A stretch of DNA of 64,000 nt from Kalmanozyma brasiliensis GHG001 (lineage: Eukaryota; Basidiomycota; Ustilaginomycetes; Ustilaginales), in contig NW_015961962.1 in assembly GCF_000497045.1 (NCBI RefSeq), forward strand, positions 62,001-126,000. The letters are read 5' to 3'. This document shows, piece by piece, positions 1 to 9,400 of this stretch (the stretch's first letter is position 1; each line of letters opens with the position of its first letter). Position numbers and translations under genes: made by a program. Under the pieces are notes generated by a model, which made no database searches, was not told the origin of the DNA, and saw only the letters and a list, made by a program, of their open reading frames with translations.

Positions 1-375
1 TTGCGGCGCTGCTACCTCCCCTCTGACATGTTCGACAAAGACGACGCAGACATGCACGAAGCCCTGTTGAACGGCGATCTCAACACCTCCAAGACCCAAA
101 GCAAAGGTCTTGTGCAACCGGCAGAGGTGCGCAAGTACGCCCTTCGACTGCTGCAAATCTCACGGCGACTCTACGACCAATCCTATCCCGCGCTGGGTCA
201 GATACCCAACCGTCCCGCACGCGCAGGTCTCAAAGCCGCCTGCTCCGTCTACGCCGCCATCGGCACCAAGATCGAGGCGCAGTCCGAGGCCGAGATCGCG
301 CTGGGGACGAGAGCGCGCATGTCAAACACCGATCGCATTCTCAGGGCTATCTCGGCTGTGTACTTTGGCGTCTGA
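1..375 (+). CDS. Probable phytoene synthase-type enzyme, C-terminal end (5' truncated by window)
   Basis: The frame is open from the first base and stops at TGA 373-375, so only the last 124 codons are visible. The piece is mostly helical. It contains a segment resembling the end of squalene/phytoene synthases: Leu-Tyr-Asp...Tyr-Pro, a Pro-rich turn, then Arg-Ala-Gly-Leu-Lys-Ala-Ala followed by Val-Tyr-Ala-Ala-Ile-Gly, near residues 53-92. In fungi this would be the C-terminal half of the bifunctional lycopene cyclase/phytoene synthase (CarRA/Car2 type) of carotenoid synthesis. The Asp-rich catalytic motifs lie outside the window, so this is a family call from a short, weakly conserved tail. 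It could be another trans-isoprenyl synthase. Confidence 0.5.
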   Translation: MRRCYLPSDMFDKDDADMHEALLNGDLNTSKTQSKGLVQPAEVRKYALRLLQISRRLYDQSYPALGQIPNRPARAGLKAACSVYAAIGTKIEAQSEAEIALGTRARMSNTDRILRAISAVYFGV

Positions 376-639
376 GGCTTTTATGTAATTGATTCGAATG
401 GAATGGAACAGTATAGCTTTGTCACCGCGTGTGTGTGCCATGTGAGAAGCGCGAGGGTGGTTTGAGGCAGACCAGGAGCGTCACGCAGGGCCAGCGGAAA
501 GAATTCAGCGGGACCCGCCAACTGCGGTAAGCAGAGCCAGCCAAGCACACACACTCACACACCAGCGGCTACCGTCAAACACACAGCGGACGAAACCATT
601 AGCACAACGACTCTATTACGCACTTCACGAAGCGCCAGA

Positions 640-2811
640 CTAAGACCAAACATCGAGCAACAACCTCGAACGCTCCTTGAGTAGCTTCATCTCCTTCTTG
701 CCCTCCCCAGCAGATCCCTTGGCCTCCTCCAGAATCTTGCCGAAGATAGCCTCAACATCCTGAGCCATACCCTTTGCCTCACCGCAAATGTAGATGTAGG
801 CCTTGCGCTCGAGGATGTCCTCTGCGATCTGCTTACGTCGCTCCCAGATGAGGTCCTGAACGTAAAGCTTGGAGCCATCAGGCTTGAACTTCTCGCGGGA
901 GACCGAGGTCTCCATGAGGAACTTGCCGCCGAGCTTCTGTGCGTACTGCGGCCACTCATCGCGGTAGAGGAAGTCCTCGTCCGTCTTGCGGCAACCGTAG
1001 AAGAGCCAGATGTTGCCCCAATCCTTGAGCGTCTCCTCGGGTGTCTTGCCGTTGGACTTCTCGAGCGCCTTCTCAGCGCTGCAAACACGGTCCTGAACAA
1101 AGGAGCGGAAGGGAGCGACACCAGTACCGGGTCCGACCATGATGACAGGGATCTTGGGCGAGGTGGGCAGGCGGAAGTTGGATCGTCGGATGTGGATGGG
1201 AGCACGGAACTTGCCGTCCTTGGTGTAGGCGTCGCGGGGACCGTTGAGCGAGTACTTGGGAGTGCCGAAGCGAGGATCGGTCGAGCCAGAGGGCTTCTCG
1301 CCGTTCTTTTCCATCTTGATGCTGCTGATGAAGTTGGTGGCGAGGCCGTGCACCCAAGGGCTCGAATCGTTGGCCTTGTATCGAAGCACGACTGCGGTGA
1401 TGTGGACCGACTTGGGGTGCATCTTAGGGCTCGACGAGATGGAGTAGAAACGAGGTCCAACGCGCGGTAGGTCCGAGATTACACGGTCGAAGGGGATGTT
1501 CCACGGCGTGATGGAGCTGGCATCGGCCTGGAGGTCGTCACCGGCGATCCACTGCATGGCCTCGGCAGTCTTGAGAAGGCGGCTGCCGATCTCAGCCTGG
1601 AAAGTGTCCTTGTTGGCGCAAACCTTCTCGAGCTTCGCCTGGATCTCGGGGGTGGGTGCAAACTTGGCAAAGCTATTGAGCGTCTGACGGGAGGCGGTGC
1701 TGGTGACATCGATGTAGTGTCGGAAGACGGCTTCGTAGGTGGTGGGAACGGGGAAGGGCACCTTGGCGAGAGTAGGGTCAAGCGACTCGACATCGATCAC
1801 AGAGAGGCGCTTATCCAGGAGACCAAAGACGGCAAGCACGCGGTCGACCTCCTGTTCAGGATTGTGCGCCCACACAGCGATATGGTCACCGTGCTGGTAC
1901 GAGATGCCAGATCCTTCGATGTCAAACTCGACGTGAACGCAGGTGCGGTCGGCGGTACCCTCGACGAAGAGCTCGCGAGCTTCCTGGATGACGGCGTTGT
2001 ATGGGTTCTTGGCATCGTGGATGCCCTTGGTGCCGAGCAGCGCTCGAGCCGAAAGCTCTCCATGGTAGACCTTATCCTCGGGGTGATCGGCGAGCTCAGT
2101 GACCTTGAAGTCGGGCACGTCGCCTCCGCCGCCCTCTTCGAAGTTAAGCGAAGAGGCGAGCGCCTCAAACATGGAGTCCTTCCACGCCAGGTAGTCCTCC
2201 TCCATGCTCTTGTCGTCATCACCCTCACCTCGTTCGCCGATGCGCTTGGCACCGAGAGACTGAAGACGGGTGTCGAGCTTGCGGGCCACGGCGTTGAAGT
2301 GTTCGTAGGTTCGGTTTCCGAGACCAAAGATGACGTAGTTGAGGTTCTCGAGACGCTCGCTGCCGTTGGAGAACTCGGGTGTCTCGTTCTCGAGGAACTC
2401 CATCAAACCGACGGCGTTGTCGGTAGGCTCGCCCTCGCCGTAGGTGGCCATGACGAAGACAGCAACCGAGTCTTCGGGCATCTGATCAAGCTTCTCGAAC
2501 TCGTACTCCTCGGGGTCCAGTACAAGCGAGGAGGTGCCGAAACGAGACTTGGCCTCCTTGGCAAGCTTGGTAGCGTACTCCTCGGCAGTACCCGTCTGGG
2601 AGCCGTAGAAGATGGCGATGCGCTTCTTTTGGGACTTGAGCTTGGAGACAAAGTCGGAGCCGCCTTCCTCGGTAGCAGCAGCGAGAGCAGAACCGTTCGC
2701 CAGCTTCGAGGCTACATCCTTGGAGCCGCCAAAAAGGCTGTCGCGGAAGAGGTAAAGGACAGCGAGCAAGCCGCCAAGACCGAGAACGATCAAGTCGAGC
2801 TGCGAGGCCAT
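640..2811 (-). CDS. CPR1: NADPH-cytochrome P450 reductase
   Basis: This 723-aa diflavin reductase passes electrons from NADPH through FAD and FMN to cytochrome P450s at the ER. An N-terminal membrane anchor lies at residues 5-22. The flavodoxin domain starts near residue 64 with Gly-Ser-Gln-Thr-Gly-Thr-Ala-Glu (70-77) and carries Ala-Thr-Tyr-Gly-Glu-Gly-Glu. A FAD-binding region with Pro-Arg-Phe-Tyr-Ser-Ile-Ser-Ser-Ser follows. The NADPH-binding ferredoxin-reductase domain has Gly-Pro-Gly-Thr-Gly-Val-Ala-Pro-Phe-Arg and Phe-Tyr-Gly-Cys-Arg. The protein ends Asp-Val-Trp-Ser, the usual family terminus with the stacking Trp. Length matches fungal CPRs and no intron is needed. The start is the ATG whose complement is 2809-2811. 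The next gene on this side is more than 3.5 kb away. Confidence 0.97.
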   Translation of the reverse strand: MASQLDLIVLGLGGLLAVLYLFRDSLFGGSKDVASKLANGSALAAATEEGGSDFVSKLKSQKKRIAIFYGSQTGTAEEYATKLAKEAKSRFGTSSLVLDPEEYEFEKLDQMPEDSVAVFVMATYGEGEPTDNAVGLMEFLENETPEFSNGSERLENLNYVIFGLGNRTYEHFNAVARKLDTRLQSLGAKRIGERGEGDDDKSMEEDYLAWKDSMFEALASSLNFEEGGGGDVPDFKVTELADHPEDKVYHGELSARALLGTKGIHDAKNPYNAVIQEARELFVEGTADRTCVHVEFDIEGSGISYQHGDHIAVWAHNPEQEVDRVLAVFGLLDKRLSVIDVESLDPTLAKVPFPVPTTYEAVFRHYIDVTSTASRQTLNSFAKFAPTPEIQAKLEKVCANKDTFQAEIGSRLLKTAEAMQWIAGDDLQADASSITPWNIPFDRVISDLPRVGPRFYSISSSPKMHPKSVHITAVVLRYKANDSSPWVHGLATNFISSIKMEKNGEKPSGSTDPRFGTPKYSLNGPRDAYTKDGKFRAPIHIRRSNFRLPTSPKIPVIMVGPGTGVAPFRSFVQDRVCSAEKALEKSNGKTPEETLKDWGNIWLFYGCRKTDEDFLYRDEWPQYAQKLGGKFLMETSVSREKFKPDGSKLYVQDLIWERRKQIAEDILERKAYIYICGEAKGMAQDVEAIFGKILEEAKGSAGEGKKEMKLLKERSRLLLDVWS

Positions 2812-5800
2812 GTTGAGAGTCGTATCCTAGCGAGACAAGGCGATGACCTGATGTGCGGAATCAGAAATGATACCGAGTGTGAAGCTTGAACAGAGCGAAC
2901 ACTGGTCGGCGAGATAGGTGAAATGGTGTGATGATGATCGTGAGAAAGATATCCACAAAGAAGGATGGGTCCGAGTTGTTGAAAGCGTGCGTTCTTCCTC
3001 GCTGGTCTCACAGTCTTACACTTTCGCTGAAAATCTCAGAGGGCTCAGTCAAACGTGGGGGCGGCAAACACGCAGCGCAGCGCGACTCGCTCGCTCGCTC
3101 CGCGAATTTCACCGCCTCAGCTCGGCTTGGCTAAGCTTTCGCCACGTCTTCAAAATATCGAGCCACAAACTCAGCTCGGCGGTCACTCGGCGGTCACCCG
3201 CTCTGAGCTTCAGGTCCCCACCCAACCTGGGAGTCTTCCTTCAGCAGGCTCCAAACCGAGAACCTTCCAGTCCTCGAATTAAGCATCATTGTACTGCAAG
3301 CGTGGTCTGACCAACTCAATTGAGAACTTAATGGAGAAGTTGACCCCGCAATATCATTGTGCTTGACGAGGTGAGCATGTGGGAGGGCGGGTTCCGGCAG
3401 TCACGGCGGTGTTGCGGGCGAGTTGGAAAGGACGCGGAATTATGGGCCGGAAATCTGTTCCGCTCAGGCCTGTAACATGGCTCGCCCATGATGGCGAGCC
3501 AGACTTGGAAGCAAAAGGTGTGAGGTCTGACGAGGCAGTCTTCAAGCAAGGGTCCTCAGGGCCGCTGAGCGCCACAACTGAGAACTTGACTCGGCACAAA
3601 GACGTTGTGTACACCAAACGGCGTAATGTGATCTTTGGTCCGACAAAGGCACATCTCAAGAGGTTTGCAGCTTAACACGTATCGCCGAATATATAGATCG
3701 ACGGATCGGCAGACCCGACCTGTCATCTTGCAGGGAAAAAGCTTCCTTTGTTAGTTTCACCTGCCGAGCAACTTGACGGGCCGAGAGAAAGTCTTGAAAA
3801 GAGAGACATCCTTTCCTTCTGACGGAAGCGTCTCAAAATGGCATCCGCGATACCCGCACGCGAAAAGATCAGCCGACAGAGCGCCAACGTCAGCGTGCGG
3901 CATGCATCAGTCGATGGTTGCCTGCGCATGAAAGAGAGACTCTCTTCAGCAGCCCGCGAGATCGGAGAGATGCGCGTGGGGCGACGATCATAGTGACGAT
4001 CATGAAGGGTCTCGACAGGCACAAGCGAGGCTCGAGCGACAATGAGAAACAATGGACGTGATCTCTTGTTGCTATCTGTAGACCGGGATGGATCTCCCGG
4101 GCACGGTAAGGTGGATCACTGTCGCCTTACCGCAGCCTAGAATCGCAGCCGATTGCCGCTGCGCTGATTCGACGCGTTCCATGCAGTCGCGTCGGCAGAA
4201 GCCGCTAGGGTCGGGTTCTATACCGCTATCGATCAAAGAGGCGAGCACACAAAACGGGACGGAAGGCTTTTCGCTTTGAAGGAAGAACGTCGGTCTGCAT
4301 GGATTCACAGCTTCTGTCGGGGCGCCCAGCAAGGAACGTGCTGCAAAACAGAGCCTAGCTGAGACAGTCACTCTGTACCAGTGCACGCCTGATGGCGAGC
4401 CAAGAAGAGCCAGGCCGGCTGTGTGACTTTTCCCGACTCCGCTCAGTTCATCTTGTGCTACGCAGCGCTGGACACCTTTCTCTCTGGGAACATCGGGTCA
4501 CGATTCACTCCGACAAAGGAGCGACTCCAGTTCTTGCTCTTGAGAAATTACAGAGGGCAGAGACACGAGCCACAGGTGGAGCGACACAAGGCTCGTTGCG
4601 ATCAGACGATACAGCGCTGGCAGAAGCTGTTCATCGTGCTCGCTGCTCGACTGCAAACGGATCACGGACCGAGGGATGGGAATTTCTTGTTGCACTAGCG
4701 CGCTTGACTGCTCAGCGGCGGATGCTCTTCGGAACGGTCGCACTTCGCCTTGTCCATCACTGTCATCGTTCCCACGATGGACATGGTCCTCCAATCAGAG
4801 AAGACAAGAAGAAAAGCGAGCCGAGGTGAGGATCGGAGGACCCTTTGCACGTCGGAAGTTGGACGGGTTAGCAAACAGAAGGGTACAGATTCAAACTCGG
4901 CTATTCCTTACCTCATACTTTTGTTTGCGGTTCATGTCCGCTGCAAGCACGGCTTCTGCCGACAATCTGGACCCTCTTTGCTAGCTCAGCTGCTCGTCGG
5001 GTCGGCCGCCCTTGCTTTTCCCGGCGTATCGCGGCTCCGAAAGCAAGCCAAGACGAAATGGGTCGTTCCGTGGATGATCCGACGCAAGATGCTCGCCAGA
5101 GACGGAAGGTGACCGTGCCAATGACCGGTATCGAGTACGTACAATGGCTGCAGAGGCGAGGCGAATGCAATGGATGCTGGTGGCCTCTTTTCAGCGTTGT
5201 GCGAACTCCGAATGTGCTTAAGTGAGACATGGCCTTGGCCTCAGGTCGAGGTCACTACTGTATTTCACACGCAGCAACCGCCAAACTCAGACGGTCAAGT
5301 CATGCACCTTCCATTGTGTTCCGGGGGGCTGCACTCGCTCTATCGCGAAGCCACACTCACAATTGATCCATCTCCGTCCAATCTCACAAATCAGGTGATG
5401 ACAATAGTGGATGCTAACAAAGGAGAGAACAGCGGTGGCGTATGTGCCCGTGGAGTGCTCTGCCATGAAGGAGCTCAAGCCGAAGCTCAAGCTGATATCC
5501 AAATGCGATTTAATTAAATTGCCAATTATTCGGTCAAGGCCCTGTCTCAAATTAGAAAAGAGAGCCACCTCTGAGCGGATGCGCGAGAGGGCAATAGACA
5601 CAGAGAGAGCTCAGCCAGGGCCGCCGCCTGGCCTCATTCACTTTCCGTCAAGGGTACGTACGTATGCAGTCCGTGACCCTGCTGCCTCCGCTCGGAATCG
5701 CGACACGAGGACCTTTTGACTGTCGCTGCTGCCTTGATTTTGTTGGTCCTTTGGCTTCCGCTTCGGCAACGCCGTCGAGTGCCTTCGCTTGGCGTGTGTG

Positions 5801-6490
5801 CGTGATTGATTAGTGCGTCTCTCTCCCTCCTCTCTTTCTCGCTCGAGCTGTCCCTCGCTTCCGCAAGCACACGCTTGGTTTTTGATCATTCCATCTCTTC
5901 GTCCAATCATCACCATCATCATCAGCGCGATCGCAGCTTCGAGGCGTGATTGGCTTTGCTTCATTGTGCTTCGCCTACCTTTGGTCTCATTCACCATCTC
6001 CTGGCGACCACCTCAACTGCGACGACCACGGACCGCGCCTTCCCTCGATAGTCCCCTACCGCTTCAACCTGTCATTGCACCGCCTCGCAACCACAGACGG
6101 ATCAAGCGTTTCGCATCGCGTCTAAAATCGGATCGAAAAGCATTTCAGACCATCATCCGCTGCCTCTGCTGCCTCTCGGCATCCTCGATTGGTCCTCTGC
6201 CGAAGCCCAAACCTCACATCGGCTTTCCCACGCCGAGTCAGCCTCAGTCACAGTCTTTCGTCCATCTGAAGCAAACAGCATCCTAGCGCATACCTACGCA
6301 TCGACTTCAGAGCATTGCAAAGCACTGCCCACCGCGCGACGCAACCTCCTTCTGCCAAATGCGACGTGTTAACGCTTCGGCCTTGTTCTAATCTCGAGCT
6401 CTTGCTGAGCCGCCAAAGCGCTTCGGCGCCGCATCCGCATCCTCAAGCTGCGGCACTTGACTCGAGGCCAAGGTCCTCGTTGTTTGCAAG
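2812..6490. other. Long gene-poor interval; CPR promoter and DUF1765 leader
   Basis: About 3.7 kb between the divergent CPR and DUF1765 genes. All ORFs here are short, compositionally unconvincing and without a motif I recognise. About 3,660-5,500 is less GC-rich in patches (for example the AT-rich stretch near 5,507-5,530, and a TATATA-like site near 3,681). About 5,700-6,490 is pyrimidine-rich, as expected for a long 5' leader of the downstream gene. It holds at least one short upstream ORF (6359-6391, 10 codons). A multi-exon lineage-specific gene or a non-coding transcript cannot be excluded. Confidence 0.5.
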
Positions 6491-9400
6491 ATGCAGCGCA
6501 CGCCGCTCTCGCTAGCTTCGCCGTACAGCGCAAACGGCCTGCAGAATGCTCCCAACGGAGATTCCGACAACGATCGTCATCATGGCGCTACGCTTCCCCG
6601 TTCTTCGTCCTTGGCATCGCATCTTCCAGCATCTTTAGGCATCGGCACACCTCAAAAAGCCGTCACGCCATTAAGTGAGCGCCTCAAGCTCTCCAAATCC
6701 ACTTCCTCCTCCTCCTCCTCCTTGACCCGCTCCACTTCCAGTGCGGATGGACTCCAATTCTCCAATGCTACGGCCGCATCTGGCCGTGATGCGAGCGACT
6801 ACAGCTCTCGCCCCTCCCTTCCCAGCTGGGGCTCCTCCGGCTCCACCTCTTTCGCACAAACGCCGCGAGGTCTTTCTGCAAGCAGCAGTACCGGCTCTTT
6901 TGGTTCGGCATCCTCGTCCGCCTCCTCGCGCAACTTTCTCGTCCCCATCGGCGCAACAGGCGCACGTCAACGACTGTCGATTGCCAATGCATCTCAGCAA
7001 CGCAAGGTGTCTGCTACCGAGGACGGCACGTGGTCCGTCGACAGTCCGACGGGCTCTGTCGGTGCTCAGCCGCAGCCTCATCAGCCACGGAACGGGCTGG
7101 GTATTGATCGATCTCGATCCGACATGCACAGCCTCCAGGTGCAACAGCGCACGTCTAGTCAGGGCTTGGTCCGATCTCCTACCACGAGTGCTTTGGCGCC
7201 ACCCTCAGGCGCAGCAAATATGCGTCCATCTGAAGAGTCGACTACACCGATTGCCGACCCGGCAGAGCAGGTCCAACAAGCTGCTTTGAAGCGCCTCTCT
7301 TCGCAGCGCATGATGCCTTCCCCCAAGGATCGAAACTTTCCCGACTCAGTACCCACTCGATACTCGTCTGGTCGCCCATCACCGTTCACGTCCGGTCCCT
7401 CGACACCTGAGCGCGAGCAGTTTCCATCCGCCGTATCAGCGATCTCGTCGGCCACATGGAGACGGACGGAGCCAGTGGCCACGAGCTCACATCCTCCCGT
7501 GCAACCACCAACCGCCGTCACAGTTCCAGACCGGACCGCATCCAGCCTCGATCCTTCTGCGTTCCAGGGCGCAGGAGCTGCCACTTCGTTGTCCAACGCC
7601 GTCCCGCGTCGACCCGAACCGCAGCCACGAGGCGATGTCCATGACCTTGGAGATGACGGAACGATCACATCGACACCCCTCACACTCGCCGAAACCTATA
7701 AGCGCGCGATGCTCGAGCGCGAAGCTGAGCGTGCAAAGTCGATGCCTCGTCCTATCATGCCATCGTCAATCGCGTCTTCGCAAAAGTCAGCGCCGATCTT
7801 GGACCTCAACCTGCCAAGTTCGAGCCTGTTTGCTTCTTCCGACGAAACCATCCAGACAAGGCAAGACTTCGAGCCTCAACCATCTGGCTCGACCCTCCCC
7901 TCTCGCAACGACGAGTTGATGAATGCAAGGACGCCAGCACGCACCAACGGCCCTGCAAGCAACTTGATATCCCAATCAACACCCTTGCCCCGACGCGTTT
8001 CGAGGTCCACCCGTACACCACCAGCGCAAGATGCTGTCGACTCGTCCGACGTGCCCAAGCCGCAGAACGAAGCGAGGGGCACTGCGGACGACAATCGTCT
8101 GATGACCGACCGAGCTTCCGCTACTGGCGTGCTCGTTGATGGCGTGACTGACTCACCTGCAAGGCGTCCTCACGGGCAAGTTGCAGGCTCATATCTGGCT
8201 CTTCGTGACGATGACGACGATCGCTCGGAAGCTCAGAGCAAGACGACGCCCAAGCAAGAAACGATGACGTTGAGAGAAGCTCGACAACAGGCACAGCGGC
8301 CCTTTGCATCGACCCCTGTCAAAGAAGCAACGCCAGCTATCCAACCACCACGGACGCCCCCGTCCGACAAAAGCTTTGTGGAATTCTCCACACCCCCGGA
8401 AGAGGATCTCACCACTCCGAAGGCGGAAGCTCCGTCGATCGAATTTGTATCGCCATCCAACGGTGTCCAGCACGCTTCTCAAGAGGTAGACACGACCGAG
8501 ATCACCGACGTAGATAGACCCGGCATGTCGCGCGATCCATCGCTCAAGACATTGCAGCCGCCGCCCCACAAGCTCGAAGCGCAGCCCGCTCCTCGTGAAG
8601 AAGCGGCTCTCCAAGCTGGTGCAACGGCGGCTAAGACGACTTCTCCGATCGTGCCAACCCAAAGCAACTTCTCGAACCCGAACCCGTTCAAAGCCGCGTC
8701 CCCTGTGATCAACGGCGAGCGAACTGTGCAGGCTTCGGACGAGACGGCAGACGCAGCAAGATGGAGACGCGGACCAGAGTCGCTTGCCACCTTCTCGCCA
8801 CTTCAGCAGAGTCGCTTCTCCGAGGCCAGCACCGATCTCTCCGACTCGCGAGCGCCCACACGCAACGAGGACCGCTGGTCGAGACGCGCTTCCAGCGTCT
8901 CGAGCAACGATGCGCTCGAAGACGAGCCGAGTGACGCACAGATGCTTCCTGCCAGCGCATGGCACGAAATCGAGAACGCCCTCCGACGCTTCCGCGACAA
9001 GGCATCCAGTGGCATGGCCGCGGAGCGCGGCAACCTCTTGCGCGCCATCCTCTTGCCGTTCCTGGCCCTCGAGGCAGAGACGGCCACGGTCGATGTCATT
9101 GGTTACGGGCTCTATGTTCATGGAAAAGCAAGGAGAGCGTTGTTCTTCGACTGGATCCGTTCGCTGCTGTTGGAGCTGCAGCACGTCCAGACGTCCGCCG
9201 ACCGCGGCGCGCTACTGGAAAGCATCGCTTGCATCATCGAGAGCCGCAATTTCTCTGCCTCGATCCTCAGCACCGATCCCGAGGACGAAGCACGCTTTTC
9301 GTCCGTCTTTGGCCACATCCTGTCCTACGCCATCGGCGAGCTCAACAAGAAGGGCGTTTACCAGAACACGCTCATCTTCTCGGGCCGTCTGTTGGCCGTC

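Noticed and set aside
1717..2889. 390-codon plus-strand ORF opposite CPR
   Set aside because: It is the antisense shadow of a strongly conserved reductase gene; GC-rich codon bias opens the complementary frame. No resemblance to any protein.
4392..4829. 145-codon ORF starting with ATG in the gene-poor interval
   Set aside because: Composition (Arg/Ser/Leu/His, no hydrophobic core pattern) and several overlapping ORFs of similar length in other frames suggest chance.
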